From Heterobilharzia americana (taxonomy: Eukaryota; Platyhelminthes; Trematoda; Strigeidida; Schistosomatidae): a stretch of DNA of 64,000 nucleotides. The notes beneath the pieces were generated by a model. It worked only from the letters and a program-made list of their open reading frames with translations. It ran no database searches and was not told the origin of the DNA. A program made the position numbers and the translations under genes. Position 1 is the first letter of the stretch. Each line of letters begins with the position of its first letter. The stretch lies in contig OX104127.1 of assembly GCA_944470555.2 (NCBI GenBank), forward strand, positions 55,088,140 through 55,152,139, read 5' to 3'. Of this stretch, positions 1 through 10,704 are shown piece after piece.

Positions 1-287
1 TCCACCGAGCTTAACCCTACTTCTATACTAGGTATGACATCTTCTGATTTTAGATGATCTATTGTCATGTTGAAGTTTTATCCTTTTCCTAGTACTTTCG
101 TCGCAGTTGAGCTTAGGCATATAAATACTTCTTGGAGATTATTTCTAGTACTCATTCCTTTATTAAAGTAAACAGTCGTTATATATCCACTTCATTGCTT
201 TATTTTGACTGATACTGATTTGACAAAAGGTTGATAATCAGGAATTTTCCCGTTTCATATTACTTTTGCGATTCCTCACGAACCACT
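1..287. other. unassigned AT-rich DNA
   Basis: I see no coding potential, tRNA-like head or recognisable repeat here. It precedes the first SINE copy. Confidence 0.5.
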
Positions 288-450
288 GGATTCTGACACG
301 ATGGACTAGTGGTAAAGTGTTGGCTGTGAAACCTGAAGGTCTTGAGTTCAATCTTTGATGGAGTAAAGTCACAAATGCGAACTCTGAAGGAGTCCGATAC
401 TAGGACGAAGTGGGTGCGCAGCAGTCCCATGTTTCTAATGCTTTTACAAT
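288..450 (+). repeat. SINE-B copy, degenerate
   Basis: It begins with the family-B tRNA-like head (GGATTCTGAC.., box A-like TGGACTAGTGG) and a weak box B (GAGTTCAATC). The ribozyme part is recognisable (GGAGTC..TACTAGGACGAAG), but the core has an insertion and the last A of GAAA is lost, so no activity is expected. Confidence 0.7.
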
Positions 451-734
451 GTATGATATTTGGTGGTTAATTCTATCTTAAGATCAATAAATAAATCCTC
501 ACAAACCTCCAAAGTGTATGAAATCAATTTATTTTAAAAAAAGTACTAAATAAGTTCGTAGATAACCAATTCGTCGAAATGTCTTCCAAATCTTGTAGAA
601 AAAAAGCATAAATGCAAGCTCAGCGCAATAGAACTCGATGAAATAGTTCTTTGAAAAGATCTAACATTCCTGGAGAGTGTATGCATAAAGCCTAGATTCA
701 TACAAAAGAAATCTGGATGGTCCCAATAATTAAT

Positions 735-900
735 GAGTAGTAACGATGGGTGGTGGTTAGCAGCAGAATCGAGGACACGCGTTTCGTCCTATTTAGAGGT
801 TGTCAGCTGGATGTGCTCGCACCTTAGTGAGTGATTCTGTCCCCACCAGGATTCAAACGAAGGACCAGTCTTTTCAAGCACCGGAACGCTATTCACGATC
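735..900 (-). repeat. SINE-A (Sm-alpha-like) copy with mutated hammerhead
   Basis: On the minus strand it reads tRNA-like head, spacer, ATCCAG stem I, a core, AGGACGAAA and a GTC cleavage triplet. The core is CTGACAA instead of CTGANGA, so it is probably inactive. The family is the schistosome Sm-alpha type known to carry hammerhead ribozymes; assignment rests on pattern, not a database match. Confidence 0.75.
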
Positions 901-904
901 AATA

Positions 905-1316
905 CCAACTTGAAAACTCATCAAATCTCCAGAAATCCCTTGAATTCAATTGATCTAGTGCTCTTTGGTGACTGGTTTTGACAGGTGATTCCTGAAATTC
1001 CAATGAAAAATCATGACTTGTGAGACAAAGCTGGTGGCCGTAAGGACAAATACTCAACGATGACATTGGGTGGTGGTTGCGCTATATCATAACCTGACAG
1101 AAGTTGAAGACACAGACCAATGGATTCCGACCCAGTGGCTCAATGGTAACATCTTGACCAAGGAATCTAAAGGCCCTACGTTCGACCCCTGGTGAGGTGG
1201 AGTCACCTGTACGCACTGCTGGGGAGTCTCATATTCGAACGGAACAGCTGTCAAATGCTGCCAGATTTCCAATGTTCCTCAAACTGATGTCAGTCTGTGA
1301 TGAATACTAACTTGAA
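905..1316 (+). repeat. SINE-B copy, full-length with repeated ends
   Basis: The order is a 3'-tail segment (AACTTGAAAA..AATCTCCA), the leader (AGTGCTCTTTGGTGACT), head GGATTCCGACCCAGTGGCTC, box B GTTCGACCCC, a hammerhead-like region and a second tail (GATGTCAGTCTGTGATGAA). The tail sequence lies at both ends, as expected if the unit was cut from a head-to-tail multimer. The core is CTGGGGA and GAAA is GGAA, so the ribozyme is probably dead. Confidence 0.75.
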
Positions 1317-1760
1317 GGAAGATTGTAAAATGTTGATTCCCAGGTGTTGTTCTCTGAAACACAAAGATTTGACTTTAAAGCCTGTAAAAGAGCTATTGAC
1401 TTACTGATATACATATAAATCCAAGTAGTCTTTGGGTTAATGCATCGGTGAGTAAGCTTAGAAAGGACTAAAAGCGACATGAGATGTTTTTAAGTGCATT
1501 GAGGCACAGACAATAAAGGTTAGCAGTATGATTCAATTTTCTTCTAAAAGCGTTTGAACTATAAAAATTAGCGGACAAACTTTCTTTCACCCAGTTTACA
1601 TTATATATGACTCTGCTGCCAAGGAATTTCAAGGAACTTCTTTTCAATGTTGAATCGACTAGAAATATTAACTGCGAAAGTTCTTTCCGTATTAAGTAAT
1701 GTATATACAGATTACAGTTGAAGTAGTAGACAGTTACTTTTAATTCAGTTAAAATCTGAT
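1317..1760. other. unassigned AT-rich DNA
   Basis: No ORF, tRNA-like head or retroelement motif is recognised. The last bases form the left flank of the TSD-bounded SINE-B that follows. Confidence 0.4.
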
Positions 1761-1776
1761 GAATTCTATAAGAATA

Positions 1777-2001
1777 TTTTTAATGGAGCTGTGGAGAGAG
1801 CTAACAGAAGTTGGAAATATGAACCTTTGGATTCTGACCCAGTGGCTAGCACAATGGTAACGTGCTGGCCACGGAATCTGAAGGTCACGGGGTTCGATCG
1901 CTGGTGGTGCAGGGTCGTGGGTGCGCGCTGATGAGGAGTCCCATACTAAGTTTCCTTTGTTCCTCCAACTGATATCAGTCTATGGTGAATAACAACTTGA
2001 A
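1777..2001 (+). mobile_element. SINE-B insertion with 16-bp target duplication and excised ribozyme
   Basis: A perfect 16-bp direct repeat, GAATTCTATAAGAATA, lies at 1761-1776 and 2002-2017, which fixes the boundaries. The insert has the family-B head (GGATTCTGACCCAGTGGCT), box B (GGTTCGATCG) and the tail ending in AACAACTTGAA. Between CCCATACTA and AGTTTCC about 26 nt are missing compared with other copies. This removes GGAC, GAAA, the stem III palindrome, the cleavage site and the 3' strand of stem I. Confidence 0.85.
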
Positions 2002-2020
2002 GAATTCTATAAGAATAAGT

Positions 2021-2335
2021 CACAGAAAAAGAGCCTTCACCGTTGGCATCTGCTCTACGAATCGAAGTTCCCATGCTCATGAACACCTTCCAGCGTGTTT
2101 AAGTAAAGGTGTGGTAAAGATCAGTATTACCTCCTTATTGTTATATCTGGTTGAAACTAACGATAAAGTGTATATGATTGAGTTGTTTTCCATTCTGTAC
2201 CGCGTTTCTATCAACTTGTTGAAGGGTACTGTGCTCAGGATTATTCAAACTGCAGAGGCAGTGGGAATCAGAATCAAACAACCTGAGTTGTATGTTCAAA
2301 AGAAACAAGTCTTGCCTCTACAGTTATCTTGACCC
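2021..2335 (+). pseudogene. Penelope-like element fragment, GIY-YIG C-terminal part
   Basis: The + frame gives HAHEHLPACLSKG, then FSILYRVSINLLKGT and a terminal LYVQKKQVLPLQLS. These line up with VGEHVPKWLRKQ, FTILYRNCQGRILKFVEA and LCVQKQFVLTLSLPW at the end of the better copy at 27497-28516. The N-terminal Cys/GIY part and RT are absent. It lies directly right of a TSD-flanked SINE-B. It is a dead relic and no host function is implied. Confidence 0.7.
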
Positions 2336-3024
2336 AATTTGGAATCCACAAATTCGTTAGCATCCTGCCCCAAATAATCTAATTCCATGCTGTAGGTACC
2401 CTTCTTCCCTATAATCTTAAATAAGTTAGGCAAATTCTCTATTTTGTTCTTCTTAGTTCATTTCATCCGGTTGTCATAAACATCTTAGATAACCAATTAC
2501 TTTTAATTGAATTCCAGTAATAATTGATTCTGTCACTAGTGTTTATACAAGACCTTCCTCAACTGTATAGTATTTATTAACTGACTGATAAGCGGAACCT
2601 CTATATTGCTGACGCACAATTCCTCAATACGTACGTATAACTGTAGAACTTGTAGAAGAAGTTTTCGAAAAAAATATTCTTTGTTCGATGTAATGTTTAA
2701 AATGCCAATGAGAAGAATACTTATCAAAAGTGAAGTGAATGAATGCATTATGTAATCAAGATCCTAAGGCTTGAAGAGTGTGATGTGTGACAAGTAGTAA
2801 TATGTCAGTAAGCAGGTGAAATAAGAGATTATGGAAGTCAATTGTCCTCACATATTATATTCATCACAAATAAGGTGAATGAACGAGCTCCTCATGAATG
2901 CTGAGTTCACACATCAAACCATGAAAATAAATTACATTCTTCTGAATGAAACATCCTTGTACCCTTAACCTGACAAAATGTTTGTAGGCGAAAAATACCA
3001 AGAGAACATTCATATCCTATTTAG
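2336..3024. other. unassigned DNA after Penelope fragment
   Basis: The first bases may be Penelope 3' sequence. Beyond that I see nothing I can name. Confidence 0.35.
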
Positions 3025-3345
3025 TTAGAGAACTAATGGTATGTCATGGTTAGCCCCATTTAAAAGTCCTATTTAGGACTCGTCAGCTGGATGTACCTAC
3101 TTTCCACCAGGATTTGAACTCGGGAGCGATCGCTTCAAACGTTAAAACAAGAGATAGCAAAGGGTTTAAAGCTATGTCGTGGGAATTGGGAATTGTCTGT
3201 GACAGAACGTGTGGAAAATGAATACCAATCTTGCCCAGCATCACTGTCATAAGAGCACAAGTAATACCGAGGCATCCACATAGGAGCCCATATGCCAATG
3301 GAGAACGATCAATTCAGTTCAATCAACGATGGCATGATATAAAAA
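3025..3345. repeat. SINE-A pieces in opposite orientation
   Basis: Positions 3025-3165 are minus strand: hammerhead 5' half (GTCAGCTGGATGTACC reversed) and box B (TTTGAACTCGGGAGCGATCG). The ribozyme 3' half is lost. Positions 3245-3345 are the plus-strand tail (CGAGGCATCCACATAGGAG..CCATATGCCAATGG). Confidence 0.65.
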
Positions 3346-4350
3346 ACAATTATACTAAAAATCTATGACATACAAAATACGCCTGACTGACAACTAGTAC
3401 GTTGTTGTAGTCGTAAACGAACGCATTGGCGATCTCTTGTTTTTATACCTACATGTTACTTTGGTACCCTAGTGAATAACCCTTTGACATTTTAAGTAAT
3501 GATTTGTAGATTAAAGTTTTAGTGGGAACATCATCACTCACTAGGATACAGAATATTCAGTTGATCAGCCTCGATTACGATGAAACGCAAGTCCTAGATT
3601 CATATGATAGTCAGAATAAAGCAAATAACACCAAAATGAAATTTGAGTTGACACTTAGACCACCGTTCTTCAAATAGTCTATATATTTCAAGAGTGACTA
3701 GACAGTTTGGTACAGCATTAAAAACAAACGGACATTACTGGCATCAATAAAAGAAATGTTACCTTAGTGCATCGCTATACCATCCTAGACATCTTACTTT
3801 ATGTTAAGTAGTCCATAAAACAACTTGACCTCGATCTTCATATTTTACTTATAAACTAATTAGTATGAAAGGAATTCAGTTCTCAGGCTTATGTAGCACA
3901 GATTCACACCTCTGTAGAGTAAGTCATATGCATCATATATACATTTAACTTATTAGGTGAATTACGATGAAATAACAAAGGTCCACAAACGTTAAACGTA
4001 TCTCATTTCACAAATTCTCATTCACGTAATTTTTAATACATTGAAATACTCACTAAGCAAATGTAAATTATGAAAAATAGTGACTAAAAAATTGTGAATG
4101 AAAATTACAGTATCAATATTTTAATTGTTTAGAAAAAAATTAGTGCTTAATAGCAAATTAGCATGGCCTTAAGTATCAGAGATAATTTTTTCTCAACATT
4201 CATTTAATAGAAAGGGAAACAGTGACTGAACGATGTCCTTCTAGTGAATACATCAGGTATTCCATAACCTCTACTAATAACCATGCACTAGCAAGCAAGC
4301 CTTCTTATATTGTTTGATGCTAGCAATCTGCCACTGGTTTACTGGACCGA
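3346..4350. other. unassigned AT-rich DNA
   Basis: About 1 kb with no long ORF, no tRNA-like head and no retroelement motif that I can recognise. Confidence 0.4.
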
Positions 4351-4354
4351 ATCG

Positions 4355-4525
4355 TTCTCGTGTCCCAGTACCTAGTGGATAACGATTTGACTGGTTTTGG
4401 GGTATGTGTCCCAGTGTGTATATCATTACCCGCTGGAGTGTGGGTATATCCAGCTGACGAGTGGAGTCCTAAATAGGAGGAAATGCACGTCCTGGATCCC
4501 ACTGCCAGCCACCATAAATTGGATA
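4355..4525 (+). repeat. SINE-A copy with near-intact hammerhead
   Basis: A decayed tRNA-like head (CTAGTGGATAACG) is followed by the hammerhead at about 4445-4496: ATCCAG, CTGACGA, a stem II with an extra TGGA and AGGAG in place of AGGAC, GAAA, TGCACGTC, then CTGGAT. Stem I (ATCCAG/CTGGAT) and the GTC triplet are intact. Loss of the C that closes stem II next to GAAA makes activity doubtful. Confidence 0.75.
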
Positions 4526-4734
4526 GTTTAATTCCTAAGTATTCATTATAATTGGTATCCACTTTCTGTAAACATAAATTCTTGTGATTTCCCCTGTAAG
4601 CCTGTAGGATTTTGGTCAGTATTGAAGATAATCATAGCCGTGCTTGAGTTATATAAGAAAGAAAGCCATTCCTACGGTAGAACCAGTTTATTTCTGGTAA
4701 GCACAAATTAAAAATCAGGGTTGTTTTATATTAA

Positions 4735-4916
4735 TAGTGAATGGCAGCTAGCAGTGGAATCTAGCGCACGCATTTCGTCCTATTTGGGACTCGTCAGCTG
4801 GATGCACCTGTCTCCCAGTGGGAAAAACATCGCTGACTAAAAGGCAAGTACACACAGCTGATGAATCTGGAACAGGACGAAACGTACGTCTTCGATTTCA
4901 CTGCTAGTCATTATCT
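4735..4916. repeat. inverted pair of SINE-A hammerhead regions
   Basis: Positions 4735-4830 are minus strand: ATCCAG, CTGACGA, GTCC..GGAC, GAAA, but with the GTC cleavage triplet lost (CGC). Positions 4840-4916 are plus strand: CTGATGA..AGGACGAAACGTACGTC, with poor stem I pairing. The two face each other head to head. No TSD was found. Confidence 0.7.
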
Positions 4917-5188
4917 ATCAGTAATACGTAACTGAAACCTCGCCTGGTTAACCAGTTCACTAGTTACTAGCTGGTCCTAAGCCCGAGTAAACAGGGAAAG
5001 TTGGGTATAGGGCTAGCAACCCTACCCCATAAAACAAATCTAACCGGTACAGAAAATTCAAAGCACAAACAAAATATAAAAAACAAAAACAAACTTATTC
5101 CCGCTGGAATTGGAGAGGCGAAATGACGCCAGTTGGTGAAAGCCTTCGGGAAGCCAATTAGCCGGGCCGATGTGTCTTCTCTCCCTCG

Positions 5189-5986
5189 ATGAAAGCGAAA
5201 GTAAACGTGAGGACATGGAATGTCCGTACGATGTTTGAACCCAGTAAGGCAGCCCAGATTGCAAAGGAGATGAGAAGGTATCACATCGAAGTGCTTGGAA
5301 TTTGCGAAAGCAGATGGAATGGGAGTGGACTCTCTAAACTGTCAACTGGAGAATCAATAATCTACTCCGGTCACCCAGACGACAACCACGAGCACACTGA
5401 GGGAGTGGCTATCATGATGTCCCCAACAGCATCGAAGGCTCTCATGCAGTGGGGACCAATCTCCTCCAGGATCATGACAGCAAGATTCAACTCAAAAGGA
5501 AGGAAGGTCACAATCATCCAATGCTATGCACCTACAAATAATGCAGAGCGAGAGAAGGAGGAGGAATTCTACAGACAACTGCAATCAACACTGGACAAGA
5601 CGTCAGTTGGCGATATCAAAGTTCTAATGGGCGACATGAATGCCAAACTGGGAGGGGACAACACGGGAAGAGAACTAACCATGGGTCGAGAAGCGCTCGG
5701 TGAGGTGATGAACGAGAATGGAGAATTGTTTGCAGAATTCTGTGCATTCAACAATTTGGTAATTGGAGGCAGTGTGTTCAGGCACAAAGATATCCACAAA
5801 GCGACATGGATTTCACCAGATGGACACACTGAAAATCAAATCGACTTTATCTCAATTTCAAGAAAATGGAGACGCAGTCTACTGAACACAAGGTCAAGAA
5901 GAGGAGCAGATGTAGGTTCAGACCACTTACTGTCTAGTGTAAGGAACCTTCCAAATCAAGTTAAAAGCCTTCAAGGAAGCTGGTGA
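5189..5986 (+). CDS. RTE endonuclease domain (APE-like), open but cut off from RT
   Basis: This 265-codon frame encodes the N-terminal endonuclease of an RTE-type polyprotein, which nicks target DNA to prime reverse transcription. Visible motifs in order are VRTWNVRTM near residue 7, ICESRWNG near 38 (the metal-binding Glu), IIQCYAPTNNA near 108, GDMNAKLGG near 147, and GSDHLLSS near 243 (the SDH catalytic motif). The first Met, at 5189, fits because the preceding sequence is the conserved 5' UTR. The frame leaves the conserved protein just after SDH and stops at 5986; the linker continues in another frame. Endonuclease activity on its own cannot be excluded but retrotransposition by this copy can. 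Confidence 0.85.
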   Translation: MKAKVNVRTWNVRTMFEPSKAAQIAKEMRRYHIEVLGICESRWNGSGLSKLSTGESIIYSGHPDDNHEHTEGVAIMMSPTASKALMQWGPISSRIMTARFNSKGRKVTIIQCYAPTNNAEREKEEEFYRQLQSTLDKTSVGDIKVLMGDMNAKLGGDNTGRELTMGREALGEVMNENGELFAEFCAFNNLVIGGSVFRHKDIHKATWISPDGHTENQIDFISISRKWRRSLLNTRSRRGADVGSDHLLSSVRNLPNQVKSLQGSW

Positions 5987-7800
5987 TAGACCTCAATTCA
6001 AGTACAACACTCGGAAACTGAAGGATGAAACTACAAAGGAGATCTTCACGGCAGCCATCAGAACAAAATGGGAGATATCGAGGAACATGCCTGAAGAAAC
6101 CTGTGTGGAAGAACACTGGAAGTCTTTGAAAGCTATGTGGAAAGAAACCTGCACAACAGTATTAGGAAGGAAGAAGAAAGAAGATAAGGAATGGAGTGGA
6201 TCTCGACGGATACATGGAAGCTGATAGAGGAGAGGAGGATGGTGAAGCAGAAGATAAACCAGTGCAAGGATGCACAACGACAAGAGGATCTGAGTACAGT
6301 GTATAAAACATTGGACAAAGAAGTGAAGAAGAGTGTACGGAAAGACAAAAGACACTTCTATGAAACACTGGCAAGTGAAGCAGAACAGGCTGCAGGCTGG
6401 TAGGAGAGATCTGACAACATTGTATCAAATAACCAGGTTGCTATCAGGGAAGAGATCAACGCAGATGAAACCAATAAAAGGTATGAAAGGAGGGGAAGGT
6501 ACCTGCAGATTGGAAGAAGGGTTACCTTGTCAAACTGCCGAAGAGGGGAGACCTCAGTGTTTGCAAGAACTGGTGCGGAATCACACTCCTGTCCGCCCAA
6601 GCAAAATATTAAGCCGCATCATCCTGGAAAGACTAAAGGATGCGACCGGAACAGGCTGGCTTCAGGAAGAAGAAATCATGTGAGGACCAAATTGCAACGC
6701 TTCGCATCATCATAGAATAGAGTATAGAATGGCAGTCAACTCTCTACCTCAACTTCATCAACTTTGAGAAGGCCTTTGACAGCGTCGACCGAGAGGTAAT
6801 TTGAAGCTGCTTCAATACTACCGAATGCCACAAACCTTTATCAGCCTCATTCAACAACTATGTGAAGATGCCACATGCCAAGTAATTCACAGTGGGAAGC
6901 TCAGTGATGCTTTTAAAGTGGAGTGAAGACAGGAGTGAAACAAGGTTGCCTACTATCACCCATGATATTCCTGATTGTAGTCGACTAGATCATGCAACAA
7001 ACAGTTAGGAGGGAGAAGAAATGGATACGCCGAACCGCGAAAAAGAACCTAGAAGATCTGGATTTCGCCGATGACTTGTGTCTGATGTCTTGTGGCACAA
7101 ACTGGAAGATCTACAGGCGAAAACTAACAAGTTGACAGAAGAAGCAGGGCAGGGCAGCGAAAACGGGACTTCAAGTGAATATAGAGAAGACAGAAGTGAT
7201 GAAGATACCCAACCAACAACAAGACTAACAACAACAACAAACTCCAATCACCATCAATGGGAGAAACTTAAAGGAAGTAGCCTCCTTCACCTATCTAGGA
7301 AGCACTGTTTCAACTACAGGCGGCACAGGCACAGACGAGGATGTCAAAGTCAGAATTGGAAAAGCAAGACAGGCCTTCATTAGCCTGAAACCAGTGTGGA
7401 GATCTTCTGCATTGCACTCAGCATGTGGAACAAGATGCTGATTTTCAACACCAACGTCAAGTCAGTGCTTCTGTATGGCTCAGAGACTTGGCGCGTCACG
7501 AAAGGGATTTCCAATAAACTACAGACATTCATCAACAACTGCTTACGCTGGCTCGCTACTGAAGATCAGATGGATTGCCAGAAAGAATAAGCAACAAGGA
7601 GCACTGGGAACGAATTAACCAAGAATCTATCGCTGAACAAATATACACTGGAAGGAAGTGGAGATGGATTGGGCATTCACTGAGAAGGCCGACTGGGGAC
7701 ATCAAGCGTCAGGCCGGGTCGTTGAGTGGAACCAAGATGGGAAATGACGAGCTGGGCGTCCGAGGCGAGGATGACATGTAGGGGATGGTGTAAAGAAGAA
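5940..7800 (+). pseudogene. RTE reverse transcriptase region, frameshifted
   Basis: Pieces of one RT protein appear in several frames. The linker runs at 5990-6403. ILSRIILERLKDATG is near 6605-6650. Motif A, NFEKAFDSVDRE, is at about 6760-6797 (catalytic Asp present). VKQGCLLSPMIFLIVV is near 6935-6985 (motif B region). DFADDLCLMS is at about 7062-7090 (catalytic DD, motif C as FADD). LLYGSETWRVTK follows near 7470. Stops and frameshifts between these blocks break translation. Confidence 0.85.
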
Positions 7801-8221
7801 ATGAGAGCTTCTGGGCAGTCGTGGCACCAGGTTGAAAAGACTGTAGAGAAGAGAATGGAATGAAGATGTGCTAGTGAAGCCGTATGTTCCATTAGGAACC
7901 CAAGGGACAAATAATAATAATAAGGATAATAATATATACTGAAACGCAGGCAATATCTAGGCATCTGCGCTGGAACTCTGATGCCAATAGAGATCCATCT
8001 GTCTGATCTAAGAAGGATTAAAACAGAAGCAACAACATAAGAGATGAGTTTATCATACTTCTATCAGTCACCACTGACTTTTCAATTAAGCTATCTGATG
8101 AGATGTTAAATCAACAAATTGCAAAGAATAAGTTATTAATAAACTCAATCTGTGGGTGATCAAATCCGCTTTATTCAACACAGTCAAGCTACTGACGATT
8201 TTAATTGCTCTAAAGCCTTTA

Positions 8222-9093
8222 CAGAAGAGGCAGAGAAGATGGAAGTTTAAGTGAACGTAGAGAAGACGGAGTTGATGATGATACCCAACCAACACCACCA
8301 CCAACAACAACAAACTCCAATCACCATCAACAGGAGAAACCTAAACGAAGTTGTCTCTCTCACCTACACCTACACCTACACCTACATCTACATCTACACC
8401 TACAACCACATAGGCAAGACAGCATCGTTCCAACTACAGTCAGCGGCACAGGCACAGATGAAATTGTCAAAGCAATCACGATAGGAAAGACAGAATGACA
8501 GGCTTTCCTACATTAACCTGAAATCAGTGTGGAAATCCACTGCACTGCACTCCACTCCACTCAGCATAAAGCATGAACAACATGCTGATTGTCAACACCA
8601 ATCAAGTCAAGTAAGTCAGTGCTTGTATGTGATGGTTGAGAGAGTTGGCGTGTCACGGAAAGCACTTCTAACAAGCTACAGATATTCGTGAACAGCTGCT
8701 GCCTACACTGGCTGGTTGATGAATATTAGATGGCCAGAATAATAAGAATGAGCAACAAGGAAATCTGGTTGGTTGGCTGGCTGGTTGGCTGGCAATGAAC
8801 GAACTAAGAACCTGTGGTTGAAGAAATATGTAGGAGACGGAAGTGGAGATGGATTGGGCATTCACTGAGAAGATCATTTGGAGATATCACGCGTCAGGCC
8901 AGGTGGTTGAGTGGAACCCAGATGGGAAACGGCAAGTTGGGTGTCCGAGGTGAGGGTGACATGGAAGTGATCGTGCAAGGAAGAAATTAGAGCTTGTAGG
9001 CTGTCGTGGAACTAGGTTCAAAAGATTGCAGAGAAGAGCGTGGAATGGAGATGTGCTACTGAAGCCGTACGTTCCATTAGGAACCCAAGGGAC

Positions 9094-9127
<34 letters not shown>
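8222..9127 (+). mobile_element. RTE 3' fragment, microsatellite subfamily
   Basis: It starts in the region after RT motif C (GTAGAGAAGACGGAG) and runs to the 3' end GGAACCCAAGGGACATA plus nine AAT units. Where other copies read SFTYLGS, this one has a (CCTACA)n-type expansion at about 8350-8405. It also has short TCCAC and TGGC/TGGT expansions. These three features are shared with the copies at 10705-11680 and 14962-16028. Confidence 0.85.
8350..8405 (+). repeat. (ACCTAC)n-type hexanucleotide array inside RTE coding region
   Basis: Repeated ACCTAC/ATCTAC units encode a Thr-Tyr/Ile-Tyr tract in place of the conserved Phe-Thr-Tyr-Leu-Gly segment. The same array occurs on the minus strand at about 11322-11372 and, shorter, at 15643-15672. 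Confidence 0.85.
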
Positions 9128-9367
9128 GCCTTTACTATTCTTAATGAATTAGTTTCATTTCTCTGTATTAAACATTTACATTTTCAAAAAACCGAAAAAA
9201 TAATTTTTTTTCTTTTTCCATTTTCACGTCATTCACAGAATATTAACCCCCAAAGGTATAAACATTTTTTCATGTCTGTTCAATGAATGTGAAGTAGCTG
9301 TTATGATGGATACAAAACACATGTAAAAATATTAAACTTACCTATTTATATTAACATATACACATTT

Positions 9368-9729
9368 CAAGTTGTTATTCATCGTAGACTGACATCAGTT
9401 GGAAGAACAAAGGAAACCTGGGAGGACAGATACTCATCGATGACATTGGGTGGCGGTTTGCGCTATATCGTGAGCTAAGAGAAGTTGGAAATATGGAGCA
9501 TTGGATTCTGACCCAGTGGCCAGCTTAATGCTAACATGCTGGCCACGGAACCTGAAGGTCGCGGGTTAGATCCCTGCTGGTGGGGTCGTGGGTGCGCACT
9601 GCTGAGGAGTCCCATACTAGGATGAAACAGCTGCCCAGTGCTCCCAGGTTTCCTTTGTTCCTCCAACTGATGTCAGTCTACGATGAATAACAACTTGAAA
9701 TAATTCCAAATCTCCACAACTCCCTCAAA
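9368..9729. mobile_element. SINE-B foldback insertion with 12-bp target duplication
   Basis: ATATACACATTT at 9356-9367 and 9730-9741 bounds the insert. Positions 9368 to about 9425 are the family tail in reverse (CAAGTTGTTATTCATCG..). From there to 9729 the element is forward, from ACTCATCGATGACATTGGG through box A (TGGCCAGCTTAATGC), box B (GGGTTAGATCCC), hammerhead and the tail CACAACTCCCTCAAA. CTGAGGA is intact, but GTC is GCC and GGAC is GGAT, so the ribozyme is probably dead. A reversed 5' part inside one TSD is the signature of twin priming. Confidence 0.85.
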
Positions 9730-9741
9730 ATATACACATTT

Positions 9742-10700
9742 GAAGGTAGAAGTCAAAAAGAATGACTTCATTACTGACAATCAATTCTTCATAGAATCAC
9801 TTCGAAATATATACCAATACCCTTAAATTCATATTTCACTTTGTTTTATAAATTATAACTCTCTTGAACTCAGCTAGATAACAGGGATCCAGGTTTGCTT
9901 GACCTGGATTTCATGTTTATTCGCCCTTGTTAGTAAAGCGTATCTGAAATGTCGAGGGAACTGATATCCTTCATGTGATTCGAACCCACTCTGTTAAATC
10001 TGTAACAAAATGTTATATTAAATTCTTAAATTGACGAAGTTTATCTCTAACAGAACATGTAGAAAATGAATCCCACTCTTATCATGTGAAAGATTTCTGA
10101 TGTCCCTATCTAGGTGACAGTACTACACAAGCCTTCACTTACTACTTAGTCGTATTGTAATCACTGTTCACATCACAAATTTTCCTTTTTATATACATCC
10201 TAGTCAATTTCTTTGTAGGTTTTGGAAGATGATTGTTCAGAAATGAAACTTGTCTCATATATTTTAGTTACTATAGAGACTCTGAACTCGATTGCTTAAA
10301 TAATCGACCACTTATGAAGGTGAAGGGTGAGATGACTCAAAGTCTATATATATTTTAAAATGTGACGTTTTCCTGTAGACACTAGTGTCTAAACCTCCTT
10401 GTTCATCTTCTAACTGAAGACTAAATCATATCCCATCAACAATCGATTTTATACGCCTCAAGAAACTGTGGATGTGTAAATATGTCGTTCATATCTCTCC
10501 ACCATCCAGAGCTGAACTTCTAACGTTATGTCTTCAGTCTTTAGTTCTGTGAGAGACCTAAGAATCATTTTGAAGTTCATTTTTGACAGTTTCGACAGCC
10601 ATACTGATTCGTATATATGAATACAAACTATTCACATTGAAGAATAATCCTTTTTTTCACCCTCATTTACCAGAAAATTACCTAATTTTCGCTTCTATGC
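9742..10700. other. unassigned DNA
   Basis: About 960 bp without recognisable coding or repeat structure. A short imperfect inverted motif (CCAGGTTTGCTTGACCTGG near 9890) is the only local feature noted. Confidence 0.4.
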
Positions 10701-10704
10701 AGCA

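Larger units (their letters stand above)
4936..7940 (+). mobile_element. RTE-clade (SR2/SjR2-like) non-LTR retrotransposon, near full length
   Basis: This is the best RTE copy in the window, about 3.0 kb. It has a 5' UTR of about 250 nt starting AACCTCGCCTGG, an ORF from the Met at 5189, an apurinic-type endonuclease, an RT region, and a 3' end GGAACCCAAGGGAC followed by TAATAATAA repeats. RTE elements characteristically end in short tandem repeats rather than poly(A). The same 5' UTR occurs at 15760-16028 (minus), 48893-49083 (minus) and 62228-62370 (plus). At least five frame breaks or stops make it non-autonomous. The naming is by family features and not by a search. Confidence 0.85.

Noticed and set aside
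9026..9286. 86-codon frame with poly-Asn
   Set aside because: It reads through the RTE 3' end and its AAT repeats into unrelated DNA.
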